A DNA stretch of 64,000 bases from Phytomonospora sp040655735 (GCF_040655735.1 NZ_JBFAKK010000001.1:911192-975191), one strand, 5' to 3'. Positions 51,769 through 60,042 are shown, counted from the stretch's first letter. Program-made: numbers and translations. Notes: generated from the sequence alone by a model not told the origin.

Positions 51769-52530
51769 ATGCGCACACCCGCCCTCTACCTCAGCCACGG
51801 CGCACCCCCACTCGCCGACGACCCCACCTGGACCCGCCAACTCGCCGACTGGTCGACCCACCTACCCCACCCCACCGCCATCCTCATCGTCTCCGCCCAC
51901 TGGGAAGCCGCACCCCTCACCATCGGCGCCACCCACACCACCCCACTCGTCTACGACTTCTGGGGCTTCCCACAGCACTACTACGACGTCACCTACACCC
52001 CACCCGGCGCACCCGCACTCGCCACCGAGATCGGCCGCCTCCTCGACGGCCGCGTCCACCAAGACCCCGAACGCGGACTCGACCACGGCGCCTACGTACC
52101 CCTCGTCGAGATGTACCCCGACGCCGACATCCCCACGCTGCAGATCTCCATGCCCACCCTCGACCCGCAAGAACTGTTCGACCTCGGCCGCAAACTCGCG
52201 CCCCTGCGCGACCAAGGCGTACTCATCATCGGCAGCGGCTTCACCACCCACAACCTCCGCGAGATCGACCCCCACGCCGGCGACAACGCGCCCGCCTGGT
52301 CGAAGGAGTTCGACGAGTGGACCGACCTGGCCGTCACCACCCGCGACATCGACGCCCTCATCGACTTCCAGCGCAAAGCACCCGCCGCCCACATCGCCCA
52401 CCCCCGCACCGAGCACTACGCACCCCTTTTCGTCGCACTCGGCGCCAGCGACGACAAACCCCTGCGCCAACGGGCCGTCGTGGACGGATACTGGTACGGA
52501 CTGGCGAAACGGTCCTTCCAGTTCGACTAG
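51769..52530 (+). CDS. DODA-type extradiol ring-cleavage dioxygenase (YgiD-like)
   Basis: 253 residues. Class III extradiol dioxygenase: YLSHGAPPL, VSAHWEAAPLT, GLDHGAYVPLVEM and EHYAPLFVALGA supply the four histidines of the metal site and acid/base. Members open catechol rings such as DOPA. ATG at 51769 with CGGAGC upstream. Controlled by the divergent MarR regulator. Confidence 0.92.
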   Translation: MRTPALYLSHGAPPLADDPTWTRQLADWSTHLPHPTAILIVSAHWEAAPLTIGATHTTPLVYDFWGFPQHYYDVTYTPPGAPALATEIGRLLDGRVHQDPERGLDHGAYVPLVEMYPDADIPTLQISMPTLDPQELFDLGRKLAPLRDQGVLIIGSGFTTHNLREIDPHAGDNAPAWSKEFDEWTDLAVTTRDIDALIDFQRKAPAAHIAHPRTEHYAPLFVALGASDDKPLRQRAVVDGYWYGLAKRSFQFD

Positions 52531-52631
52531 ACCGCGACACCGCCGCCGGGCCACGCCCGCGCTCACCCATGCGACGTCGCCGGCGTACCTGAATCCACAG
52601 TCTCACCCGAGGCGTCACCGGCCTGACAGGG

Positions 52632-54077
52632 TCACGCGATCCAGTGCACCCGCCGGTCGGCCGCCGAGACCACCGCACCACCGTCGAGAACCCCCGCCAA
52701 ACGCTGCACCGCCTCCCGCAACACCTCACCAGGCAGACTGAACGGCACTCGCAGACGCTGCTCGAACACCCCCGGATCGGTCCCGAAACAGCCCCCGCTC
52801 TCGATGCGCACCCCACGCCCCAGAGCACGCTCCGCCAGCACCGACGCCACCGGCGCCCCCACATCCACCCACAACGACAACCCACCCGGAGGCACCCGCC
52901 ACGTCCACCCCGGCACCTGCTCGCCCAGCGCCGCCATCAAAACCGCCCGCCGCTCCCGCAGCACCGAGAGGCGCTCGGCCAGCGAGCCGCCCGAACGCTC
53001 CAGCAGCGCCAGCGCCACCAACTGATCCAGCACCGAGCCGCCCATGTCCACCGCGACCCGCTGCGCCGCCAGCTCCCGCACCAGCCGCGCCGAAGCCCGC
53101 ACCCACCCCACGCGCAGTCCACCCCAGTGCGTCTTGCTCATCGAGCCGATCGTCACCACCTGACCCGCACCCGCCATCGAGGCCATCGGCGGGGGAGCGG
53201 CCACGTCGAGCGCCAACTCGGCCATCGTCTCGTCCACCACCAGCCAGGTCCCCGACCGGGCCGCCGCGGCCAGCACCCTCGCCCGCTCCTCGGGTGGCAT
53301 CAGGCACCCGGTGGGGTTGTGGAAGTCGGGGATCAGATAGGCCAACTGCGGGACCACCTGACGCAAGGTCGACTCGACGATCTCGACGTCCCAGCCCTCG
53401 TCGGTCACCGGCACCGAAACCGTCCGCAGACGCGCCCGCCGGATCGCCTCCAGCGCGTTCGGGTACGACGGGTTCTCCACCATCACCCGGTCACCCGGCC
53501 CGGCCAGCAGGCCCAGCACCAGGGTCAGCGCGTGCTGCGCGCCCGAGGTGATCAGAACCTGCTCCGGCGTGGTCGCCAGGCCCCGTGCGGTGAAACGCTC
53601 GGCGACGAGCGCGCGCAGCTCGGGAAGCCCGAACGGATGGTAACCCGGGGTCCGCGCGTGCTCGGCCAGCCGAGGCCCCGCCAGCGCCAGCGCCTCGGCC
53701 AAGACGTCTTCGGGAATCCCCGGCGCGGCCCGCGCGAGATCGATCGCCGCCTCATCGGAGCCGAGCAGCCGCCGCACGGCACGAGGCGCCCGACCCTCCG
53801 GCAGCGCCGTCCAGGTGCCGGCACCGCGCCGGCTGCGAGCGAACCCGTTGGCGCGCAGCAGGTCGTAGACCGCCGTCACCGTCGTACGACTCGTCCCCAA
53901 AGCCGCGGCGAGCTCCCGCTCGGCGGGCAGGCGGACATGCAGCCCGACGCGGCCGTCGAGGATCAAGGCGCCTATCGCCTCCGCCCAGTGACGATAGGCG
54001 GGACCCGGCCCTTCCGGAGACGCCAGCAGCCCCGCCAGACGTCGACTGCCCATCACCGGTTCGCCCGTACCGACCAT
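52632..54077 (-). CDS. MocR-type regulator (GntR helix-turn-helix fused to PLP aminotransferase)
   Basis: 481 residues. N-terminal GntR winged helix (about 20-90: RLPAERELAAALGTSRTTVTAVYDLLRANGF) and a fold-type-I aminotransferase domain with the PLP lysine in TIGSMSKTHWGGLRVGW. ATG at 54077 has GAGGTGAGTGGC upstream and is preferred to the ATG at 54104, which would overlap the palindrome at 54092-54115. Divergent from a YczE membrane protein, the common MocR-YczE pair; senses a PLP-related or amine ligand. Confidence 0.9.
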   Translation of the reverse strand: MVGTGEPVMGSRRLAGLLASPEGPGPAYRHWAEAIGALILDGRVGLHVRLPAERELAAALGTSRTTVTAVYDLLRANGFARSRRGAGTWTALPEGRAPRAVRRLLGSDEAAIDLARAAPGIPEDVLAEALALAGPRLAEHARTPGYHPFGLPELRALVAERFTARGLATTPEQVLITSGAQHALTLVLGLLAGPGDRVMVENPSYPNALEAIRRARLRTVSVPVTDEGWDVEIVESTLRQVVPQLAYLIPDFHNPTGCLMPPEERARVLAAAARSGTWLVVDETMAELALDVAAPPPMASMAGAGQVVTIGSMSKTHWGGLRVGWVRASARLVRELAAQRVAVDMGGSVLDQLVALALLERSGGSLAERLSVLRERRAVLMAALGEQVPGWTWRVPPGGLSLWVDVGAPVASVLAERALGRGVRIESGGCFGTDPGVFEQRLRVPFSLPGEVLREAVQRLAGVLDGGAVVSAADRRVHWIA

Positions 54078-54091
54078 GCCACTCACCTCGA

Positions 54092-54115
54092 ATTGGCCAA
54101 GCATTCCAGGCCAAT
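54092..54115. promoter_or_regulatory. Palindrome ATTGGCC-N10-GGCCAAT in MocR/YczE promoter
   Basis: Seven-base arms at 54092-54098 and 54109-54115, between the divergent genes and 14 bp upstream of the preferred MocR start. Likely MocR operator. Confidence 0.5.
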
Positions 54116-54135
54116 CAGCCTACAGACTCGGTCCA

Positions 54136-54819
54136 ATGGCCCCCAAGATCTCGGTCGCGTACGTACCGCTGACCCACCACCCCGCCAAGCGGATCACCCA
54201 GCTCCTCGCCGGTCTCCTGCTCTACGGCATCAGCACCGCCATGACCATCCGCGCCTCCCTGGGGCTCAACCCGTGGAGCGTGCTCAACGAAGGCGTCGAA
54301 CGGCACGTCCCGCTCAGCTTCGGCATGGTGAGCGCCCTGATCGGCGCTCTCGTACTGCTGCTGTGGATCCCGCTGCGGCAGCTGCCGCGACTGGGCACGG
54401 TCGCCAACATCCTCGTGCTCGCGGTGGCCTTCGACGTCGGACTCTGGCTGATCCCCGCGGACGGCGGGTGGGCGTGGCGGGTGGTGTTGCTGGTAGCCGG
54501 GATCGTGCTGAACGGGTTGTCGATCGCGGTGTACGTGGGGGCGCGGCTCGGGCCGGGGCCAAGGGACGGACTGATGACGGGCGCGGCGGCGAGGAGCGGG
54601 CGGTCGATTCGGCTGACGAGGACGGTGATCGAGCTGACGGTGCTGGTGGTGGGGTGGGTGCTCGGCGGGACCGTCGGGGTGGGCACGGTCGCCTACGCAT
54701 TGGGGATCGGGCCGGTGACGCAGTTGTTCATGGCGCGGTTCACGTACCGGCCGGCGGGGGAGAGCCGGGAGGATCGGACGGCTCGGAATGGGGGAGAGGC
54801 GGCAGGGGTGGGCAGATGA
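54136..54819 (+). CDS. yczE: YczE/YyaS/YitT family membrane protein
   Basis: 227 residues, five hydrophobic helices. KRITQLLAGLLLYGISTAMTI, ASLGLNPWSVLNEG and ARLGPGPRDGLMTG are the family signatures. Function unknown; in actinobacteria it pairs with a divergent MocR regulator, which suggests transport or sensing linked to an amine or vitamin. The C-terminal 30 residues are polar and gene-specific. Within this gene the codon third positions change from mostly C to mostly G/T. Confidence 0.87.
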   Translation: MAPKISVAYVPLTHHPAKRITQLLAGLLLYGISTAMTIRASLGLNPWSVLNEGVERHVPLSFGMVSALIGALVLLLWIPLRQLPRLGTVANILVLAVAFDVGLWLIPADGGWAWRVVLLVAGIVLNGLSIAVYVGARLGPGPRDGLMTGAAARSGRSIRLTRTVIELTVLVVGWVLGGTVGVGTVAYALGIGPVTQLFMARFTYRPAGESREDRTARNGGEAAGVGR

Positions 54820-54866
54820 GAGAGATTCCGACATATCGGGCGGCAATGGTCGGGGGAGTGAAGTGC

Positions 54867-55484
54867 TCACGAGGAGGATGACCGGGGGACGGCGAGGACG
54901 GTGCCGATGGCCGTGGCGAGGTCGGCGGCGAAACCGGGCGGCACGTGCCGGTGAGACCAGGTACTGAAGGCGTCACGGAAGGCGGCGAGATCATTGTGGA
55001 CGGCGGCCAGGTGAGCGGTCAGGTCGGCTCGCGGGATGTCGACGCACGAGGAGGTCGCGCGAGCGGCGCCACCGTCCTGCCAGAGACGGAAGTGGCCGGC
55101 GAGGAACGCGAACTCGGGTGTGGGGTCGTGGCCCAGCCAAGGCTCATTTCCCTGAAGCAGCGACTTCCAGTCCCGCCAGTCCTCGAGACCGGAGCAGCAA
55201 CCGGGGGAGATCGACTGACCCGCCGAGTCGTCGTGGACCTGGATGCCGCCGGGGATGAGAAGACACTCTTCGGCAAGGAGGGCCGCGGCGATCTCCGCAG
55301 GAGCGGCGGACGGTGCGATGTCGAGCGGGGCTGCGAGGATGGCGAGAAAGAGGCCGAAGTCGCCGTCGCGGCAGTCCGGGCCGAGCGTGAGCCATGAGCC
55401 GAGTGGCATGTCGGTGACCGGCCACGGTGGGCGGGCTTCGAGCGGCGTCCACGGGACTTCGACCACCGCGCGGAAGACGATCAC
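54867..55484 (-). CDS. Hypothetical protein
   Basis: 205 residues from GTG at 55484. No recognised domain. N-terminal half is hydrophobic-rich and aromatic (WLTLGPDCRDGDFGLFLAILA), the middle holds IPGGIQVHDD and EDWRDWKSLLQG, the C-terminus AVHNDLAAFRDAFSTW is amphipathic helical. Looks like a regulator- or toxin-immunity-like soluble protein, without evidence for either. The dif-like site lies 105 bp upstream of its start. Confidence 0.55.
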   Translation of the reverse strand: MIVFRAVVEVPWTPLEARPPWPVTDMPLGSWLTLGPDCRDGDFGLFLAILAAPLDIAPSAAPAEIAAALLAEECLLIPGGIQVHDDSAGQSISPGCCSGLEDWRDWKSLLQGNEPWLGHDPTPEFAFLAGHFRLWQDGGAARATSSCVDIPRADLTAHLAAVHNDLAAFRDAFSTWSHRHVPPGFAADLATAIGTVLAVPRSSSS

Positions 55485-55588
55485 GCGGTAATTGTCGCGC
55501 GTCTCGTCGCTAGAGCGTTCGTGGACACCGAGGGCGAACTCGGCCGCGTGGAGGGTGGGTAGTTCCGGGGAGGGGCCGGAACTTTACA

Positions 55589-55616
55589 TATTGACATAAT
55601 GGTGATTATCAAGCGC
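55589..55616 (-). other. dif: dif-like Xer recombination site
   Basis: Read on the minus strand: left arm GCGCTTGATAA, centre TCACCA, right arm TTATGTCAATA (11-6-11). The right arm begins TTATGTCAA, preceded by CA, as in actinobacterial dif (XerD half), and the left arm ends GATAA, the conserved XerC inner half. Such an AT-rich match is unlikely by chance in this very GC-rich DNA. It lies in a gene-free region near a change of strand composition. Comparison with dif of related genomes from memory, not from a search. Confidence 0.65.
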
Positions 55617-55983
55617 GAATTCAGGTTGACCGGAAGGGGTTCGACCGCCACTTGAACCCAACTCGAACCCAGGGCCTCGTGCACCCGCTTTGCGCATGCG
55701 ACAGCGTACGTCCGCTGCAGCCACAGGTGTCAGTGGCGCGCCGGGCGCGCGAAAGTCCCTGTGCTGACGGCGGGACGTTTCTCGGGCTACTCGAATGGGT
55801 TTCGCGATCCACGTCCGAAGATCCACTTTGGTGGCATCGACTCCGGGGCCTCGCGGCGGTCGACGACTGGGCGGTGACAGACCTCCGACGCAATCGCCCT
55901 GCGCGACTCCCGACCGACCCTGTCGCCCTGCACTCCCCTTCAAGCCATCCCAAATCAGACACCGAGCCCGAAAGCCTCCGTAA

Positions 55984-56011
55984 TTTCCGCATAACTATCC
56001 TTATGCGGAAT
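55984..56011. other. Symmetric 28-bp Xer-type site beside a tyrosine recombinase gene
   Basis: Left arm TTTCCGCATAA, centre CTATCC, right arm TTATGCGGAAT; ten of eleven arm positions are inverted repeats. It has the CATAA-N6-TTATG core of dif sites but equal arms, as expected for a site bound twice by a single recombinase. No gene upstream on either strand needs a terminator here. The recombinase start is 213 bp away. Confidence 0.5.
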
Positions 56012-56224
56012 CTAGGTAGAAACCAGGAGAGAGGGCATCACTCGTCACTCGTCGGCCGGGCGACCCCGCTGTTGTCGTCGAACGAGGAGCGGCGCAAGGA
56101 AGCTCCGGGTCCGCACCGAGGACTCCGGCCGGCCACTAACGGTGCTCTCCCCCACCCCCGCCGACCCGAATGTCACACCCTTCCCCCATCCTTGCCTTCG
56201 TCACCATCTCCTGTGGAGGGACGC

Positions 56225-57211
56225 ATGCTATTCGAGTCGGCGGTGGAGGCCTTCTTCATCTCGCGCGCACCGCGCAAGGACTCCCCCCACACCGTGGCCG
56301 CCTACCGCCGCGACCTCACCGCGATCGCCAGGCTCGTCGCCGGCCACGAAGGCCTCGAATCCGCCGCACTCCCCTGCTCGGTCTTCACCGCGAAGGTCCT
56401 GCGCCGCGCCTTCGCCGACTACGCCGCCACCCGTGCGAAGTCGTCGATCGCCCGCGCCTGGTCGACCTGGAACACCTTCTTCGCCTTCTGTGTCGGGGAC
56501 GGCATCGTCGAGGGGAACCCGATGTCAGGGGTGGCCCGGCCGAAACTGCCCGACCGCTCCCCCAAGCCGCTTCGCGGCGAGGACGCCGCCGAGAGGCTGC
56601 TCACCGCCATCGCCGCCGGCGCCCGAAAGGCCCGCAATCCTTGGCTGGAACGGGACTTGGCGGTCGTGGCCACCCTCCTGCTCACCGGCCTGCGCACGGC
56701 CGAACTGCTCGGCCTGTCTGCGGGCGACCTGGCCGGCGCCGAAGGCGAGCAGCGGCTGGTGGTTCGTGGGGGCAAGGGTGATGCCGACCGTGTGGTGCCG
56801 GTGGACGTGCCGTTGGAGCGGCTGATCGCCGAGTACCTGGTGACGCGGGCGAGACGGCTTCCCGGTGAGCGGGCACCGCTCCCCCGGCGTTCACCGCTGT
56901 GGGTGGACCACACGGGTGAAGCTCTGACGCGCAACCAGTTGCAGTACCTGGTCAAGCAGTCCTATCGCTCGGCGGGGATCGACGACCGGGTCGAGCGTGG
57001 CGCGCTGGTGCACGCGTTGCGGCACACGTTCGCGACGAAACTGGGGCAGTCGGGTGCTTCGGCGACCGAGATCATGGAGTTGCTGGGGCATCGGTCCCTG
57101 GCGGCTTCTCAGGGGTACATCAAGGCGACGGCTCGGGAGCTGCGGGACGCCGCTCGGGCCAACCCCACGTACGGATTCGTGGGCCGGTTGATGGGCGGGG
57201 ACCGCGGGTAG
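56225..57211 (+). CDS. Tyrosine recombinase, XerC/D-like
   Basis: 328 residues. N-terminal SAM-like core-binding domain about 1-110 (SPHTVAAYRRDLTAIARLV), catalytic domain with arginine in LLTGLRTAELLGLSAGDL, lysine in VVRGGKGDADRVVPV, HALRHTFATKL (H-x-x-R), LLGHRSLAASQGYI with second histidine and nucleophilic tyrosine. ATG at 56225 has GGAGGG upstream. First half has C-ending codons, the second half G/T-ending, a switch near 56.73 kb. Two Xer-type sites precede it, so I propose it acts on one of them; it may equally be one of the host's Xer proteins. Confidence 0.9.
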   Translation: MLFESAVEAFFISRAPRKDSPHTVAAYRRDLTAIARLVAGHEGLESAALPCSVFTAKVLRRAFADYAATRAKSSIARAWSTWNTFFAFCVGDGIVEGNPMSGVARPKLPDRSPKPLRGEDAAERLLTAIAAGARKARNPWLERDLAVVATLLLTGLRTAELLGLSAGDLAGAEGEQRLVVRGGKGDADRVVPVDVPLERLIAEYLVTRARRLPGERAPLPRRSPLWVDHTGEALTRNQLQYLVKQSYRSAGIDDRVERGALVHALRHTFATKLGQSGASATEIMELLGHRSLAASQGYIKATARELRDAARANPTYGFVGRLMGGDRG

Positions 57212-57220
57212 GGTGTGCGC

Positions 57221-58582
57221 ATGTCTTCTGAGGGTGTGCTGGACGCGACCGCGCGGCGGTTCGAGCAGATCGTGGCCGAGGCACAGTCGGCGGGCCGTAT
57301 GCCGTCGCTGGCGGCGGGAGTGGTACGCGGTGGCGAGCTGGTGTGGTCGGGCGTGCGGGGTCGCGTCGAGGGCGGTGTTCCCAGTGTGGACACGCAGTAT
57401 CGGATCGGGTCGCTGACGAAGTCTTTCGTGGCGCTGCTGGTGATGCGGTTGCGTGATGAGGGTCTGGTGGATCTGTCCGATCCCGTGGAGAGGCATGTGC
57501 CGGGTTCGGTGATCGGCGATCGGACGGTGGCTCAGCTGCTGTCGCACACCGGCGGGGTGGTGGCGGAGTTGCCGGGGCCGTGGTGGGAGCGTTCTGCCGG
57601 TGTGGGCCGCGACGAGCTGCATGAGCGGTTGGCCGCGGGTGCGGTGGTGTCGCGGGCGGGTCGTGGTTTCCACTATTCGAACCCGGGTTACGCGGTGCTG
57701 GGCGAGTTGGTGGAGCGAGTGCGGGGGAAGGCGTGGTCGGAGATCTTGACGGCGGAGGTGTTGGGGCCGTTGGGGATGTCGCGGACCACTCCCCTGCCGG
57801 AGGGCGAGCACGCGCGGGGGTGGGCGGTGCATCCGTGGGCGGATGTGGTGTTGCCGGAGGTCGTGCAGGACACGGTGGCGATGGGGCCGGCGGGTCAGTT
57901 GTGGTCGACGGTGGGTGATCTGGGGCGGTGGGCGGCGTTCTTGGGTGGTGACACCGGTGAGGTGTTGTCGTCGGGGACGTTGGAGGAGATGTGCGAGCCG
58001 GTGGGTGTCGCCGATGGGGATGTGTGGACGTCGGGGTACGGGCTGGGTTTGCAGGTGTGGCGTGAGGGTGGGCGTCGGCGGGTGGGGCATGGCGGTTCGA
58101 TGCCGGGGTTCGTGTCGGGGATCGTGGTGGACCGGGAGCGTTGTTCTGGCGCGGTGGCGTTGTTGAACTGCACGATGTCGCCGAAGGCTGGGGTGGCGGG
58201 TCTGTTGCTGTCGGCGTTGGATGAGTTGGAGCCGCCGGTGCCGGGTGAGTGGTCGCCGGAGTCCGGTGTGGATGTGTCGTTGTTGGAGGTGACGGGTCCT
58301 TGGTATTGGGGTGCGTCGCCTTCGGCGGTGCGTTTGCTGCGTGATGGGTGGCTGGAGTTGTCGGTGTTGGGTGGGCGAGGGCGCGGGTCGCGGTTCCGGC
58401 CGAACGGCGATGGGACGTGGACGGGACTCGACGGGTATTACGCCGGTGAGGTGTTGCGGGTGGTTCGTGGGGAGGATGGGGTGGTGCGTCATCTGGATCT
58501 GGGGACTTTCGTGTACACGCGGGAGCCGTATGGTCCGGCGGGTTCGGTGCCCGGTGGGGTGGATGAGGGTGGTTGGCGGTAG
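57221..58582 (+). CDS. Serine hydrolase, class C beta-lactamase/DD-peptidase family
   Basis: 453 residues. S-x-x-K at S64-L-T-K67, tyrosine motif FHYSNPGYAVLGE (about 150), and HGG in VGHGGSMPGF near 290. A C-terminal lipocalin-like beta-rich domain (about 350-450, PWYWGASPSAVRLL) follows, as in esterase/D-aminopeptidase relatives. No signal peptide, so cytoplasmic hydrolase of an ester or peptide. Starts 9 bp behind the recombinase gene, probably one transcript; ends at a strong terminator. Confidence 0.9.
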   Translation: MSSEGVLDATARRFEQIVAEAQSAGRMPSLAAGVVRGGELVWSGVRGRVEGGVPSVDTQYRIGSLTKSFVALLVMRLRDEGLVDLSDPVERHVPGSVIGDRTVAQLLSHTGGVVAELPGPWWERSAGVGRDELHERLAAGAVVSRAGRGFHYSNPGYAVLGELVERVRGKAWSEILTAEVLGPLGMSRTTPLPEGEHARGWAVHPWADVVLPEVVQDTVAMGPAGQLWSTVGDLGRWAAFLGGDTGEVLSSGTLEEMCEPVGVADGDVWTSGYGLGLQVWREGGRRRVGHGGSMPGFVSGIVVDRERCSGAVALLNCTMSPKAGVAGLLLSALDELEPPVPGEWSPESGVDVSLLEVTGPWYWGASPSAVRLLRDGWLELSVLGGRGRGSRFRPNGDGTWTGLDGYYAGEVLRVVRGEDGVVRHLDLGTFVYTREPYGPAGSVPGGVDEGGWR

Positions 58583-58594
58583 TGGGGGGATGTT

Positions 58595-58626
58595 AAAGGC
58601 CCGGCGGGTGTTCCCGCCGGGCCTTT
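58595..58626. terminator. Bidirectional intrinsic terminator
   Basis: Perfect 14-bp stem AAAGGCCCGGCGGG with CCCGCCGGGCCTTT, four-base loop TGTT, with A and T runs built into the stem. Between the convergent serine hydrolase and FKBP genes. Confidence 0.85.
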
Positions 58627-58639
58627 GTGTTGCGGTGGT

Positions 58640-58966
58640 CTATTTGATGGCGACGAGTTCGACGTCGAAGACGAGGGTGGAGCTGGGGGGGATGGCGCCG
58701 GGGAAGCCTTGGTCGCCGTAGCCGAGTTCGGGTGGGATGACGAGGGTGCGCTTGCCGCCGGGGCGCATGCCGAGCAGGCCTTGGTCCCAGCCTTGGATGA
58801 CCTGTCCGGCGCCGAGGGTGAAGGTGATGGGGGCGCCGCCGGCGGAGCTGTCGAACTGGGATCCGTCGGCTTGGAGGGTGCCGGTGTAGTGGACGGCGAC
58901 GGTGTCTCCGGCCTTGGCTTCGGCGCCTTCGGTGGGTACGTGGTGTTCGGTGATCTCTAGTGGCAT
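58640..58966 (-). CDS. FKBP-type peptidyl-prolyl cis-trans isomerase
   Basis: 108 residues from ATG at 58966. VHYTGTLQADGSQFDSS, FTLGAGQVIQGWDQGLLGM and LVIPPELGYGDQGFPGAIPPSSTLVFDVEL carry the aromatic active-site residues (Y, F, D, W, Y, F) of FKBP12-type isomerases. Cytoplasmic, no signal peptide. Confidence 0.95.
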   Translation of the reverse strand: MPLEITEHHVPTEGAEAKAGDTVAVHYTGTLQADGSQFDSSAGGAPITFTLGAGQVIQGWDQGLLGMRPGGKRTLVIPPELGYGDQGFPGAIPPSSTLVFDVELVAIK

Positions 58967-58979
58967 GGGGTTCACGGTA

Positions 58980-59948
58980 TCAACGGGTGCGGCCGCGGGG
59001 TTTGAGTCGGGTGGTGGGCATGGGGGGTGCGGGGAGTCGGTGGCCGTGGCCTGTGTAGCCGGTGACGGTGCCGAAGCGGGGGTGGTGTTGTTGCCATTGG
59101 GTGCGGGCGGTGGCGATTTCGTCGTGGTCGCGGGCGATGAGGTTCCACCACATGACGATGTGTTCTTCGAAGGGTTGGCCGCCGATGAGCAGGAGGGTGG
59201 TGGGTTGGTCGGTGGTGGTGATGGTGAGTTGGGTGCGGTTGGTGCCGAGGTAGAGGAGGGGGCCGGGTGGGAGGGGTGTGTGTTCGATGGTGGCGTGGCC
59301 GGTGGCGGTGGTGATGCCGTGTTCGAAGTCGGGTTCGAGGGGGGTGGTGTGGGTGGTGTGGGGTGGGAGTGTGAGTTGGAGGGCGATGAGCGGGGTGTGG
59401 GTGGGTGCGGGGCTGGTGGCGCCGTTGTGGGTTCCGATGATGAGGGTGGTGGTGTCGTCGGTGGGGAGGTCGGGGTGGTGGTCGAAGCGTGGGGTGGTGT
59501 TGCGGGTGTTGTCGGGGAGTGCGGTCCAGAGTTGGTAGCCGTGGACGGTGGTGGGGGTTTGGGGGGTGGTGGTCTGTTCGGAGTGGGAGATGCCGTGGCC
59601 GGCGGTCATGATGGCGAGTTCGCCGGCGGTGAAGGTCTGGTGGTGGTCGGCGCTGTCGTTGTGGTGGATGGTTCCTTGGATGAGCCAGGAGATGGTCTGT
59701 AGTCCGGTGTGTGGGTGGGGTGGGACGTCCATGGGTGTGGTGGTGGGGTGTGGGCCGTAGTGGTCGTTGAAGCACCAGGCGCCGATCATGCGGCGGGTGC
59801 GGTCGGGGAGGGTGCGGTGGACGGTGGTGTTGCGGGTTCCGCCGAGGGCGACGTTGTGGCCGTGGATGAGTTCGAGGGTGGGTGTGGTGGGTGTGTGTTG
59901 TGTTCCGCCGCAGGTGGTTTCGGTGGGGTTTTGGTCGAGGTTGCTCAT
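58980..59948 (-). CDS. Pirin family protein, Thr/His-rich
   Basis: 322 residues from ATG at 59948. Bicupin pirin: GGTRNTTVHRTLPDRTRRMIGAWCFNDHYG is replaced in order by PPHPHTGLQTISWLIQGTIHH (metal histidines), MTAGHGISHSE and the C-terminal GQPFEEHIVMWWNLIARDHDEI. The sequence is unusually rich in threonine and histidine with codons ACC/CAC, because the coding strand is C/A-rich here. Iron-binding; some pirins have quercetinase activity. Divergent from a second pirin. Confidence 0.9.
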   Translation of the reverse strand: MSNLDQNPTETTCGGTQHTPTTPTLELIHGHNVALGGTRNTTVHRTLPDRTRRMIGAWCFNDHYGPHPTTTPMDVPPHPHTGLQTISWLIQGTIHHNDSADHHQTFTAGELAIMTAGHGISHSEQTTTPQTPTTVHGYQLWTALPDNTRNTTPRFDHHPDLPTDDTTTLIIGTHNGATSPAPTHTPLIALQLTLPPHTTHTTPLEPDFEHGITTATGHATIEHTPLPPGPLLYLGTNRTQLTITTTDQPTTLLLIGGQPFEEHIVMWWNLIARDHDEIATARTQWQQHHPRFGTVTGYTGHGHRLPAPPMPTTRLKPRGRTR

Positions 59949-59998
59949 GTGGGTGAGGTTAGTTGTGGGGGGTGGGTGGTTTGGGGATCCGGGGAATA

Positions 59999-60042
59999 GT
60001 TGACGTGTCAGCATCCTTTGCTAGAGTTGCTGACGTAACAAC
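59999..60042. promoter_or_regulatory. Repeated operator-like motif between two pirin genes
   Basis: GTTGACGTGTCAGC at 59999-60012 and GCTGACGTAACAAC at 60029-60042, centre-to-centre 30 bp, both variants of GYTGACGT-RWCARC. They lie in the 115-bp divergent promoter, the second 22 bp upstream of the rightward pirin start. No regulator gene is adjacent. Confidence 0.5.

Larger units (their letters stand above)
55485..56224. other. 740-bp gene-free region holding two Xer-type sites
   Basis: No ORF that I can support; the long open frame joining the recombinase gene upstream has no ribosome site and poor codon character. It contains the dif-like site 55589-55616, the symmetric 28-bp site 55984-56011, and the ribosome-binding region of the recombinase. 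No tRNA is present despite a GGTTCGACC string at 55638-55646. Confidence 0.6.

Noticed and set aside
55638..55646. GGTTCGACC, resembling a tRNA T-arm
   Set aside because: No matching acceptor stem, anticodon arm or CCA-adjacent structure can be built around it.
54440..56730. Inverted segment as the cause of the mixed strand composition
   Set aside because: Reversing the segment would give the same pattern of G-rich then C-rich blocks, so the sequence gives no support for an inversion.
59000..59960. GTGG-rich plus strand looking like a microsatellite
   Set aside because: It is the complement of a real pirin gene; the repetitiveness follows from threonine and histidine codons.
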